From contig NZ_JADMLH010000030.1 of assembly GCF_016464385.1 (NCBI RefSeq), positions 1 through 64,000 on the forward strand: DNA of 64,000 nt, read 5' to 3'. Of this stretch, positions 23,636 to 32,151 are shown in pieces. Position 1 is the stretch's first letter. Each line of letters starts with the position of its first letter. The stretch is from Nucisporomicrobium flavum (GTDB lineage: Bacteria; Actinomycetota; Actinomycetes; Mycobacteriales; Micromonosporaceae). The translations under genes and the position numbers were made by a program. The notes below the pieces were generated by a model. The model had not been told where the DNA came from. It saw only the letters and a program-made list of their open reading frames with translations, and made no database searches.

Positions 23636-26002
23636 CTATGACCCTGTGGCGCGGCGGACTGGGGCGCGGCCGGCTGGTTGGGTGGGGGCCGGGCCGGTCG
23701 GCGGGGCCGGTGGGATCGGGAGGACGACCGGTTTCACCTGGGTGATCGTCACTTCCTTGCCGTGGTGGATGAGGTCGAGGCGGGCTGAGCCGCCGCCGTT
23801 GCGCAGCGAGTACGTGACCTCGGTCGGTGCCACCTCGACGCGGAGTCGCAGGCCGCGCCAGAGCAGGGAGAACTCCAGGTTGTTGATGCGGCTCGGGAGG
23901 CGCGGGGCGAACGAGAGCTGGCCGTTGTAGTCGCGCATGCCGCCCAGGCCCGCCACGAGGGCGATCCAGGAGCCCGCCAGCGACGCCACGTGCACGCCGT
24001 CGCGGGCGTTCTGGTGCAGGTCGTGCAGGTCCATCAGGGCCGCTTCGCCCAGGTAGTCGTGGGCCAGCTCGACGTGGCCCACCTCGGCCGCGATGACCGC
24101 CTGGACGCAGGCGGACAGCGACGAGTCGCGGACCGTACGGGCGTCGTAGTAGGCGAAGTTGCGCGCCTTCTCCTCCGGGGTGAACGCGTCACCGCGGATG
24201 TACATCGCCATGACGAGGTCCGCCTGCTTGACGACCTGCTTGCGGTAGAGGTCGAAGTACGGGTAGTTCAACAGCAGCGGGTACGCCTCCGGCGGAGTGT
24301 TCTCGAAGTCCCACTCCTGCAGGCGCGTGAAGCCCTCCGACTGCTGATGCACGCCCAGCTCACGGTCGTACGGGATGTGCACGGCAGCCGCCGCGTCCCG
24401 CCAGGACGCCGACTCCTCGTCGTCCACGCCGAGCTTGCGCGCGAGGTCCGGGTGGCGCTTGGCCGCGTCCGCCGCCGCGAACAGGTTCTGCTGCGCCATC
24501 AGGTTGGTGTAGACGTTGTCGTCCACCACCGCCGTGTACTCGTCCGGGCCGGTGACGCCGTCGATGTGGAAGCGGCCGTGGCGGTCGTGGTGGCCGAGGG
24601 ACCGCCAGAGCCGGGCGGTCTCGACGAGCAGCTCCAGGCCGACCTCGCGTTCGAAGTCGTAGTCGCCGGTGGCCGAGACGTAGCGGCGGACCGCGTCGGC
24701 GATGTCGGCGCCGATGTGGAAGCCGGCCGTGCCCGCCGGCCAGTACGCCGAGCACTCCTGCCCGCGGATGGTTCGCCACGGGAAGGCCGCGCCCTGCAGG
24801 CCGAGGGTCTGCGCGCGCTCCTTGGCGAGATCCAGCGTGGAGTGCCGCCAGCGCAGCACGTCCGCGGCCGCCGAGGGCTGGGTGTACGTGAGGGCGGGCA
24901 GCACGAACGTCTCGGCGTCCCAGAACGTGTGGCCGTCGTAGCCGGGGCCGGAGAGGCCCTTGGAGCCGATCGGCCGCTGCTCGGCGCGGGCGCCGGCCTG
25001 CAGCGTGTGGAACAGCCCGAAGCGGACCGCCTGCTGCACCTCGGGGTCGCCTTCGACCTTGACGTCGGAGTGGTCCCAGAACTCGTCGAGGTACTCGCGC
25101 TGGGCGTCGATCAGGCCGTCCCAGCCGTCGAGCCGGGCGCTGGCGAGGGCGGCGCCGACCTGGTCGCGTACGGCGGGCAGCGAGCGGTGGCTGGACCAGC
25201 CGTACGCGGCGAGCTTGACCACCCGCAGCTTCTGGCCGGGCTCGAGCTTGCAGGCCACGGTCGTACGCAGCCAGTCGGGGTGGCCCTCGGTGGTGATGGC
25301 GTGCTTGCCGGGCGCGTCGACGAGGTGTTCCATCGCGGCGGCCATCCGCAGCCCGCTGGCCTTGGTCTGGTGCACGAGCAGGCCGCCGGTGCGCTGCTCG
25401 AGCATCTCCTCGGCCTGCAGCGGGTGGTCGAGCACTGCCGCGACGCGCGGGTCCTTGCTGGTCGGCGGCAGCTGCTCGTTGGCGACGAGCTCCGACTGCA
25501 GGATCAGCCGGGCGGAGGCGTCGATCGGCTCGACCTCGTAGAGGAACGCCACGACGGACCGCTGGGTGAAGGACACCATGCGTACGGTGCGCACGCGGAT
25601 CGCCTGGCCGGACGGCGACACCCACTCCACGGTCCGCTCGAGCGTGCCCGCCCGCAGGTCGAGGGTGCGCTCGTGGGACCGCAGCTCGCCGTAGCGCACG
25701 TCGAACGGCTCGTCGTCGACCAGCAGCCGCATGAGCTTGGCGTTGGTGACGTTCACCATGGTCTGCCCCGACTCCGGGAAGCCGTAGCCGGCCTCCGCGT
25801 ACGGCAGCGGCCGCAGCTCGTAGAACGAGTTGAGGTAGGTGCCGGGCAGGCCGTGCGGCTCGCCCTCGTCCAGGTTCCCGCGGATGCCGATGTGGCCGTT
25901 GGCCAGGGCGAAGACCGACTCGGACTGGGCCAGCAGATCAAGGTCCAGCCGGGTTTCCCGGATGTGCCAGGGGTCGACGGGATAGGCCCGTTCACGGATC
26001 AC
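23636..26002 (-). CDS. Glycoside hydrolase family 65 disaccharide phosphorylase
   Basis: This 788-residue cytoplasmic enzyme is predicted to phosphorolyse an alpha-glucobiose (trehalose, maltose, kojibiose or nigerose) to beta-glucose 1-phosphate and glucose. The family layout is complete: an N-terminal beta-sandwich (about 1-280), a linker and an (alpha/alpha)6 barrel. The catalytic acid is E488 in GVTGPDEY. A phosphate-site Ser/Gly region and a C-terminal jelly roll follow. The Pro-rich tail of about 30 residues is extra. The GTG start is preceded by GAGAGG. The beta-phosphoglucomutase-type gene lies upstream on the same strand, 47 bp away, completing the route to glucose 6-phosphate. The exact sugar specificity cannot be decided by eye. 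Confidence 0.9.
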   Translation of the reverse strand: MIRERAYPVDPWHIRETRLDLDLLAQSESVFALANGHIGIRGNLDEGEPHGLPGTYLNSFYELRPLPYAEAGYGFPESGQTMVNVTNAKLMRLLVDDEPFDVRYGELRSHERTLDLRAGTLERTVEWVSPSGQAIRVRTVRMVSFTQRSVVAFLYEVEPIDASARLILQSELVANEQLPPTSKDPRVAAVLDHPLQAEEMLEQRTGGLLVHQTKASGLRMAAAMEHLVDAPGKHAITTEGHPDWLRTTVACKLEPGQKLRVVKLAAYGWSSHRSLPAVRDQVGAALASARLDGWDGLIDAQREYLDEFWDHSDVKVEGDPEVQQAVRFGLFHTLQAGARAEQRPIGSKGLSGPGYDGHTFWDAETFVLPALTYTQPSAAADVLRWRHSTLDLAKERAQTLGLQGAAFPWRTIRGQECSAYWPAGTAGFHIGADIADAVRRYVSATGDYDFEREVGLELLVETARLWRSLGHHDRHGRFHIDGVTGPDEYTAVVDDNVYTNLMAQQNLFAAADAAKRHPDLARKLGVDDEESASWRDAAAAVHIPYDRELGVHQQSEGFTRLQEWDFENTPPEAYPLLLNYPYFDLYRKQVVKQADLVMAMYIRGDAFTPEEKARNFAYYDARTVRDSSLSACVQAVIAAEVGHVELAHDYLGEAALMDLHDLHQNARDGVHVASLAGSWIALVAGLGGMRDYNGQLSFAPRLPSRINNLEFSLLWRGLRLRVEVAPTEVTYSLRNGGGSARLDLIHHGKEVTITQVKPVVLPIPPAPPTGPAPTQPAGRAPVRRATGS

Positions 26003-26049
26003 GGTGGTGCCTCTCGCAACTGAGAAAGAGAAAGTCAGATATGGGGGTG

Positions 26050-26790
26050 TTACCGGGTGAGGAGCTCGGCGAGGTCCTGCACCACGATGTCAGCGCCGTG
26101 TTCCCGCAAAGCGTCGGCTTGACCCACCCGATCAACGCCGATCACGATGCCGAACCCACCGGCCCTGCCGGCCTCGACGCCGGCGAGCGCATCCTCGAAG
26201 ACCGCGCAGTTCTCCGGGGGGATGCCGAGCAGCTTCGCGCCGTGGAGGAACGTGTCCGGCGCGGGCTTACCGGGCAATTGTTCCGCACGAGCCGTCACGC
26301 CGTCCACGCGCGCCTCGAGGAGATCAGCGATCTTTGCTGCTTCCAGCACGTCTTTGCAGTTGGCGCTCGCCGACACCACGGCGCGGCGCAGACCCGCGTC
26401 CATCGCGGCGTGCAGGTAGTCCACGGATCCGGGGTAGACCTGTACGGCGCCCTCACGGATCTTCTGCAGGACCAGCAAGTTCTTGCGGTTACCGATGCCG
26501 TTGACGGTCTCCTCGTCGGGACCGTCCTCGGGCGCGCCTTCGGGCAGGGTGATGCTCCGCGAGGCGAGGAACGTGCGGACCCCGTCGGCGCGCTGCCGGC
26601 CGTCGACGTACCGGTGATAGTCGGCACCGGTGTCGAACGGCACAAAGGGCTGGCCGTGCCGCGCGGACCACTCCTGGAGGAACGCGTCGAAGGTCTGTTT
26701 CCACGCCGCGTTGTGAACCAGGGCGGTCTGGGTGAGCACGCCGTCGAGATCGAAAAGGCATGCCGTCACATGAGGAGGTAGTCCGAGCAC
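26050..26790 (-). CDS. HAD-superfamily beta-phosphoglucomutase-type enzyme
   Basis: This 246-residue HAD protein has motif I DLDGVLTQT with the nucleophile and acid/base aspartates, a helical cap (about 25-110), SASANCKDVLEAA as motif II, the Lys of GKPAPDTF and the acidic FEDALAGVEAG motif. It most likely converts the beta-glucose 1-phosphate made by the downstream GH65 phosphorylase into glucose 6-phosphate. The cap is larger than in the Lactococcus enzyme, as in the actinobacterial GH65-associated type. The start is GTG 26790. A TACATT -10-like element just before it suggests a leaderless message. Confidence 0.87.
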   Translation of the reverse strand: MLGLPPHVTACLFDLDGVLTQTALVHNAAWKQTFDAFLQEWSARHGQPFVPFDTGADYHRYVDGRQRADGVRTFLASRSITLPEGAPEDGPDEETVNGIGNRKNLLVLQKIREGAVQVYPGSVDYLHAAMDAGLRRAVVSASANCKDVLEAAKIADLLEARVDGVTARAEQLPGKPAPDTFLHGAKLLGIPPENCAVFEDALAGVEAGRAGGFGIVIGVDRVGQADALREHGADIVVQDLAELLTR

Positions 26791-26868
26791 CGGCCTAATG
26801 TAGTCGCCCGCGTCGGCCGACGCGCTTGAATGCCGTTGTCGACATTTCCACGGCGTTTCATCCGTGGT

Positions 26869-27438
26869 TCAGGTTCCGCTTGTAGCCCCATTGACCAGGT
26901 CGGAGCTGGTATGCCGGCCGGGCAGGTCGACCCGCAGTCCGATAGTCGTCCCGATCGGGCCGGTCGCCATCGTGACCTCGTCGCACAGCTGGTACGCCAG
27001 CCAGATCCCCCGGCCGCCGTCCTCGAACGCCGCCGGCACCGCGGGCGGCCGGCGGAACCGCTCGGGGATGCCGGGCCCGGAGTCGGTGACCGTGCACCAC
27101 ACCGTGTCCGCCGTGCGGGTCAGCACCAGCCGGCCGCTGCCGCCGGCGTGCAGGACGACGTTCGTGATCACCTCGTTGACCGCGAGCACGAAGCCGTCGA
27201 GCCGGTCGCCGAGCAGGCGGCGGTCGAGGTGCTGGAGCACCTCGTGCCGCAGGACGGTGATGTCGTTGCGCCCGAACACCCGGTCGAGCAGCCGGCCGGT
27301 TTCTCCGTACGCCGAGGGGGCGCCCGAGGGCTCCCTGCCCGGAGCCGGACGCAGCACTTCGTGGTCGACGGTTTCCTCCACCGCCGAGCAGCCTACGCTG
27401 TGTACCGCCTCCGTGGCAGTCGTGGAGCCCTGTGACAT
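26869..27438 (-). CDS. RsbW-like ATP-binding anti-sigma regulatory protein
   Basis: This 189-residue protein has a single HATPase_c_2 domain. Visible Bergerat-fold motifs are the N box NEVITNVVLHAGG, the G1 box DSGPGIP and the G2 box GGRGIWLAYQL. No histidine-kinase dimerisation domain is present, which is the pattern of serine-kinase anti-sigma factors. The ~45-residue N-terminus is poorly conserved. It starts five bases after the membrane-protein gene, so they form an operon. No sigma-B-type factor, RsbV or phosphatase is nearby; the partners are elsewhere. Confidence 0.85.
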   Translation of the reverse strand: MSQGSTTATEAVHSVGCSAVEETVDHEVLRPAPGREPSGAPSAYGETGRLLDRVFGRNDITVLRHEVLQHLDRRLLGDRLDGFVLAVNEVITNVVLHAGGSGRLVLTRTADTVWCTVTDSGPGIPERFRRPPAVPAAFEDGGRGIWLAYQLCDEVTMATGPIGTTIGLRVDLPGRHTSSDLVNGATSGT

Positions 27439-27442
27439 CGGG

Positions 27443-28339
27443 TCAGAACAGGTGCGAGAGCGTCCGGAAGATCTCCGCGTAGAAGTTGCCGTCGATCTCG
27501 CGGTAGAGGCTGAACTTCATGCCGGGGCTGCCGAAGAAGGGCCGCAGCGTCCACGCCAGCTGGGTGCCGACGAAGCCGAAGAGCAGGATCCAGACGTAGA
27601 GCAACGTCATGCTGGGCGGGGCCGGCTGCTTGACCGGCCGCGGCGCCGGACGGGGGTGGCCGATCGGGGTGAGCATGTAGCCCGGCGGGACGGCAGGCTG
27701 AGCCGCCGGGGCGGGCGCGGGCGGCGCGGAGGCCGGCGGCGTGCCGTTGGCCGCGGCGCCGACGGCGACGGGCTCGGCCACGGTGACGGCCGGGCTGACC
27801 GGAGCCTCGGCCGGCACGTCGGCCTTGGCGGCGGGCGCCAGCAGGCCGTGCTCGTTGAGCACCCGCATGCCGCCGGTGAGGAAACGCAGCCCGACCAGCG
27901 CCGACAGCGCGAGGATCACGACGTTGAGAAGCTTGAAGAAGCTGTAGTCGGGCGCCGTGATCAGGAAGAACAGCGCGATCGGCGCGAACGCCAGCGCGAG
28001 CATCGCGGTCACGGTCAGTGCCACCATGACCAGGGCCAGGGACTGGCGTACGGACAGCCGCGCGCCGAACACCAGGTTGAACAGGTACAGCGTCGGCAGG
28101 CAGATCGCCAGCGTGACCAGGAACAGCAGCGGAAGCTTCACCGCGGAGGTCAGCGCCATCAGGACACTGTGGAAGGAGCCGAGGACCGCTCCGTAGCAGG
28201 CCAGTGCGATCATCGAGCTCACCATCATCTGCCCGGTGAGCTTGGACAACGACCGATCCTCGACCACCTGCTGCCAGATGCTCTGCCGGTCGCGCAGGAT
28301 CCTCTCGATCACCAACAGTCCGGACGCGTTCGCCATCAT
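27443..28339 (-). CDS. Multi-pass membrane protein of unknown function
   Basis: This is a 298-residue protein. Residues ~35-160 contain four to five hydrophobic helices. A ~75-residue Ala/Pro-rich cytoplasmic or external loop follows, then one more span (LLYVWILLFGFVGTQLAW). The loop contains PPGYMLTP. The design resembles a widespread actinobacterial membrane family; I do not recognise a function. The ATG at 28339 is chosen over GTG 28345 because the AGAAGG ribosome site then has normal spacing. It is transcribed together with the RsbW-like gene downstream. Confidence 0.75.
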   Translation of the reverse strand: MMANASGLLVIERILRDRQSIWQQVVEDRSLSKLTGQMMVSSMIALACYGAVLGSFHSVLMALTSAVKLPLLFLVTLAICLPTLYLFNLVFGARLSVRQSLALVMVALTVTAMLALAFAPIALFFLITAPDYSFFKLLNVVILALSALVGLRFLTGGMRVLNEHGLLAPAAKADVPAEAPVSPAVTVAEPVAVGAAANGTPPASAPPAPAPAAQPAVPPGYMLTPIGHPRPAPRPVKQPAPPSMTLLYVWILLFGFVGTQLAWTLRPFFGSPGMKFSLYREIDGNFYAEIFRTLSHLF

Positions 28340-28467
28340 CGCCACCCTTCTGGGGTTGGACGTCGATACGCCCTCGCACCGACGTGCGGCGAACGGTACG
28401 GCACCGTGTCAACGGAACCGGAGCGTCGAGGGGTCGCAGCTCTCAGAAGGTGCAAGAACGGGTGCTT

Positions 28468-29766
28468 TCAGCGCCAGCCGATGTCGATGCGGTCGCCGCG
28501 CTCGTCGAAGAAGTGCAGTGCGTCCATCCGTACGCCGACCGCCAGCGGATGCCCCGGCGACACGGCCGGGTACGGGGCCAGCCGCACCGCCAGCTCCGCG
28601 GGACGCCGGTGGTGCCGCCCCGGGTCGCTCAGCACCGACGCCTTCTCCTGCCCCTCGCGTTCCAGCGCCGCCCGCTCCGTACGCCCGGTCAGCCGCTGCA
28701 GCGCGCCACCGAAGCGCCGCAGCGCCCCACCACCGGCCGCCGGCGTGTCCGTCACGCCGCCCATCTCGTCGACGACGATCGCGGTGGCGCCGATGTCGAG
28801 GAACGCCAGCGACTCGTGTCCGTGGTGCTCGAGGTAGCGGATGCGGCCCTGCAGCACGTCGCCCGGCGCGTCGGGCGCGACCGGGGTGAGCGCCTCGGCC
28901 CGCATGCCGACGACGATGCGCTCGCCGTGGTAGTGCGCGATGGCCCGGGCGCGCAGGTCGGTCCAGGGCAGGTAGAGCGCCTGCTCGCCGAGGTTCAGGG
29001 CGATGTAGCGGTCGAGGTGCACGTACACCGAGGCCTCGAGCAGGTTCATCCGGGGCGAGCCGAGGAACGCCGCGACGTAGAGGGTCGCCGGGCGTCCGTA
29101 CACCTCGGTGGGGGTGCCGATGTCCTGCAGCACGCCGCGCCGCATGATCGCGACGCGGTCGGCCATGGTGAGCGCCTCGGCCTGGTCGTGGGTGACGTAC
29201 ATGGTGGTGACGCCGAGCTCCCGGGTCAGGCCGGTGATCTCCGCGCGCAGCTCGGCCCGCAGCCCGCTGTCGAGGTTGGACAGCGGCTCGTCCATGAGGA
29301 AGAGGCCGGGGCGGCGGACGATGGCCCGGCCCATCGCGACCCGCTGCCGCTGGCCGCCGGAGAGCTGGGCCGGCTTGCGGCCCAGCACGTCGCCGATGCC
29401 GAGCGCGCTGGCCACGTCACCGATCCGCTCGCCGCGCGAACCCGGCTCGACGCGGGAGAGCTTGAGCGGGAAGCCGATGTTGTCCCCGACCGTCATGTGC
29501 GGGTACAGAGCGAAGTCCTGGAAGACCATGGCGATCTGCCGGTCCCGCGGCGCCAGGTCCATGACCGGTTCGCCGTTGAGCAGGATCGCGCCGTCGCTCG
29601 GGTCCTCCAGACCGGCGATCATGCGCAGCACCGTCGACTTGCCGCATCCGGACGGGCCCAGCAGGACCATGAACTCGCCGTCCTGCACATCGAGGCTGAC
29701 CTTGTCGACGGCCACGGTGCCGTCCGGCCAGACCTTCGTGACGTCCTTGAGCGCGACGGTGGACAC
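28468..29766 (-). CDS. Stand-alone sugar ABC ATPase (MsiK/UgpC/MalK family)
   Basis: This 432-residue ATPase has Walker A GPSGCGKST (residues 37-45), LSGGQRQR (about 135), Walker B LFLMDEPLSNLD and a C-terminal TOBE-type regulatory domain. A ~50-residue Arg/Ala-rich insertion around 340-390 makes it longer than typical MsiK (~380). No permease or binding protein is adjacent. This is the situation of MsiK, which energises several carbohydrate importers in actinomycetes (family knowledge). The GTG at 29766 has AGGAGG six bases upstream; an earlier in-frame start would put 27 unrelated residues in front. Confidence 0.88.
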   Translation of the reverse strand: MSTVALKDVTKVWPDGTVAVDKVSLDVQDGEFMVLLGPSGCGKSTVLRMIAGLEDPSDGAILLNGEPVMDLAPRDRQIAMVFQDFALYPHMTVGDNIGFPLKLSRVEPGSRGERIGDVASALGIGDVLGRKPAQLSGGQRQRVAMGRAIVRRPGLFLMDEPLSNLDSGLRAELRAEITGLTRELGVTTMYVTHDQAEALTMADRVAIMRRGVLQDIGTPTEVYGRPATLYVAAFLGSPRMNLLEASVYVHLDRYIALNLGEQALYLPWTDLRARAIAHYHGERIVVGMRAEALTPVAPDAPGDVLQGRIRYLEHHGHESLAFLDIGATAIVVDEMGGVTDTPAAGGGALRRFGGALQRLTGRTERAALEREGQEKASVLSDPGRHHRRPAELAVRLAPYPAVSPGHPLAVGVRMDALHFFDERGDRIDIGWR

Positions 29767-29976
29767 CGTCAACCTCCTGCATATGAGCTGCGACGATGGC
29801 TTAGCGTGACCAGGCGCATCGATGCTTGCCATCGGGTGAACGGCCATTCGCCGTCAGTCACCAGACCGTCACACCCATGAATGCCTTGACAAGATCGATA
29901 AATATGATCGTTGCCGCAGGCCAGCCGCGTACGCCGCTTCCGGTGCAGGTGGGACCCGTTTACCCGGATCAGGAAA

Positions 29977-32151
29977 TTAACCGGCCAGTTCGCCGAGCAG
30001 GACCCGGCGCACCACCCGCTCGGCCGCCTTGCCGTCGTCCAGGTAGCAGAAGCGCTCCCGGAACCGCGCCCGCTTCGCCGTCGCGTCCGCGCTCGCGTAC
30101 GAGCCGTCGGCGAAGACGTCGACCAGGCCGGAGAAGGTCGTCGCGACCTCCCCGGGCGGCAGCTCCATGAGGTCGAAGTACACCCCGCGCAGCTCCCGGT
30201 ACGCCTCCCAGTCCGGCGCGTAGATCACCAGCGGCCGGTCGAGCACCGCGAAGTCGAACATGGCCGACGAGTAGTCGGTCATCATCACGTCGGCCGCGAG
30301 ATAGAGGTCCTCGACCACCGGGTACGCCGACACGTCCACGACCCGCCCGCGCCGAGTCTGCACCCGCTGATCGGGAGCCACGTAGAAGTAGTGGGCGCGC
30401 ACCAGCAGCACGGTGTCCGGGCCCAGCCGGTCGGCGAAGGCCTCGACGTCGAGCACCTGGCGGCCCCGCGGCAGCCACTCCCGGTGCGTCGGCGTGTAGA
30501 GGATTACCCGCTCGTCCGGCCGGATGCCGAGCTTCTCCCGTACGCCGGCAGCGTCGGCCGGGGTCGCACCCGCCAGCCGGTCGTTGCGCGGATAGCCGAC
30601 CTCGAGGGTCTCGTGCCGGCACGGGTACGCCCGCTCCCACGCGATCGTGGTGTGCGCGTTCGCCGTGATGCTGAAGTCCCAGCGGTCCGCCCGGCGCATC
30701 TGGGCGTGGAAGTTCTGGTCCTTCGCGGCGGCCGGGTGGTCGGCCTGGTCCATGCCCATCATCTTCAGCGGGGTGCCGTGGTGGGTCATGACGTGCGTCG
30801 CGCCGGGCCGCTTGACCACCCAGTTCGGCCAGTTCACGTTGTTGACCAGCCAACGGGCGCGGGCCAGCGCGCGGTAGTACGCAAGCGAGCCCGCGACCAC
30901 GTAGTCGGTGCCGGGCGGCACGGACGCGGCTCGGGCCCGGCCGACGACCCAGACATTGCGGACGCCGGGAGCCAGCTCCTCCGCCTTGCTCGCGATCGCC
31001 GCCGGGTTGCAGGTCACCCCGCGATACCAGTACGCGGCGTACAGGGCGAGCCGGTCGTCCACGGGCAGCCGGAGCTGGAGCTTGTAGTAGGCCCGGTACG
31101 CGGCCTGGCGTACCCGTTTGACCAGGCCCTTCGCCTTCACCAGGGGCAGCTTGCGCACCCGCTCGGTGGACTTGACGACGCCGATGACCCGCTGCAAAGT
31201 CCGGAACGCGAAGAATGACCCGCGCGCGACGAACCTGTGCCGCAGGCCCTGCGCGCCCGGCGGCGGCTCGTAGCCCTGCGCCGGCTTGTAGCGGTGGAAG
31301 TCCTCGGTGATCCGGTCGAAGAAGCGCTTGCGGGACGCCTTCTTCACCCGTTGGGCGTTGCGCAGCACCGTCAGGTAGTGCCAGATCATCCGCTGGAACA
31401 GCGCCGGGCGCAGCGCCTCGGGCCGGTCGGCGTACTGGTCCACGAGGGCCATGGCGTGCGCCCAGTGGTCGAAGATCTCGAAGTGCCGGTCGCCCAGCGT
31501 CCGGGTGATCGCCCCGGTCCGGCGCTGACGGTAGTGCACGCAGACCCGGGCCAGGCCGCTGATCCGCGGCGCGGCCGAGAGCAGCGGGAAGGTGAACGAG
31601 ACGTCCTCGTACCAGCCCTCCTCGAACCGGAAGCCCAGCTTGACCAGCAGATCCCGGCGGACGACCTTGTTCCAGGCCACGTGCAGGACGTTCAGCACCC
31701 GCGGCCACTGCTCGACCGTGAACGACTCGGGCGCCTCGGCGAGCGCCTTGACCGAGCCGGACGGCGTGACCCGGCCGTCCCAGTGCACCCGGTCGAAGCC
31801 GACGATCAGCACGTCCGCGTCCGTGTCGGCGAGCCGGTCGGCCACCGCGGTCAGCGCGCCCTGCGCCAGCCAGTCATCGCTGTCGACGAACCACACGTAC
31901 TCGCCCGTCGCGTGGTCCAGCCCAGCGTTGCGCGCCCGGCCCAGGCCGACGTTCTCGGCGAGGGAGACGACGCGGACGCGGGGGTCGCGGGCGGCGTACT
32001 CGGCGAGGATCGCACCGCTGTTGTCGGGCGAGCAGTCGTCCACCGCGACGATCTCGAAGTCGGTGAACGGCTGCTCCAGCAGCGAGTCCAGGCACTGACT
32101 CAGATAGCCCTGCACCTTGTAGACGGGCAGCACCACGCTGAGCAGGGTCAT
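29977..32151 (-). CDS. GT2 glycosyltransferase fused to CDP-glycerol/CDP-ribitol phosphotransferase (TagF-like)
   Basis: This is a 724-residue two-domain protein. The N-terminal ~250 residues are a family-2 glycosyltransferase (SVVLPVYKVQGYL, DDCSPDNSG, and the DSDD metal motif). The C-terminal ~370 residues are a Glyphos_transf (TagB/TagF) domain with THHGTPLKMMG, GYPRND, YTPTHREW and MMTDYSSAMFDF. Such proteins polymerise poly(alditol phosphate) on a membrane lipid at the cytoplasmic face. Its start overlaps the CDP-alcohol phosphotransferase gene by 4 bp (ATGA). With the exporter at 16-18 kb this indicates a teichoic-acid-like or related wall polymer. Confidence 0.88.
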   Translation of the reverse strand: MTLLSVVLPVYKVQGYLSQCLDSLLEQPFTDFEIVAVDDCSPDNSGAILAEYAARDPRVRVVSLAENVGLGRARNAGLDHATGEYVWFVDSDDWLAQGALTAVADRLADTDADVLIVGFDRVHWDGRVTPSGSVKALAEAPESFTVEQWPRVLNVLHVAWNKVVRRDLLVKLGFRFEEGWYEDVSFTFPLLSAAPRISGLARVCVHYRQRRTGAITRTLGDRHFEIFDHWAHAMALVDQYADRPEALRPALFQRMIWHYLTVLRNAQRVKKASRKRFFDRITEDFHRYKPAQGYEPPPGAQGLRHRFVARGSFFAFRTLQRVIGVVKSTERVRKLPLVKAKGLVKRVRQAAYRAYYKLQLRLPVDDRLALYAAYWYRGVTCNPAAIASKAEELAPGVRNVWVVGRARAASVPPGTDYVVAGSLAYYRALARARWLVNNVNWPNWVVKRPGATHVMTHHGTPLKMMGMDQADHPAAAKDQNFHAQMRRADRWDFSITANAHTTIAWERAYPCRHETLEVGYPRNDRLAGATPADAAGVREKLGIRPDERVILYTPTHREWLPRGRQVLDVEAFADRLGPDTVLLVRAHYFYVAPDQRVQTRRGRVVDVSAYPVVEDLYLAADVMMTDYSSAMFDFAVLDRPLVIYAPDWEAYRELRGVYFDLMELPPGEVATTFSGLVDVFADGSYASADATAKRARFRERFCYLDDGKAAERVVRRVLLGELAG

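Noticed and set aside
23987..26023. Long plus-strand frame opposite the GH65 gene
   Set aside because: It is antisense to an intact family-65 enzyme with its catalytic motif.
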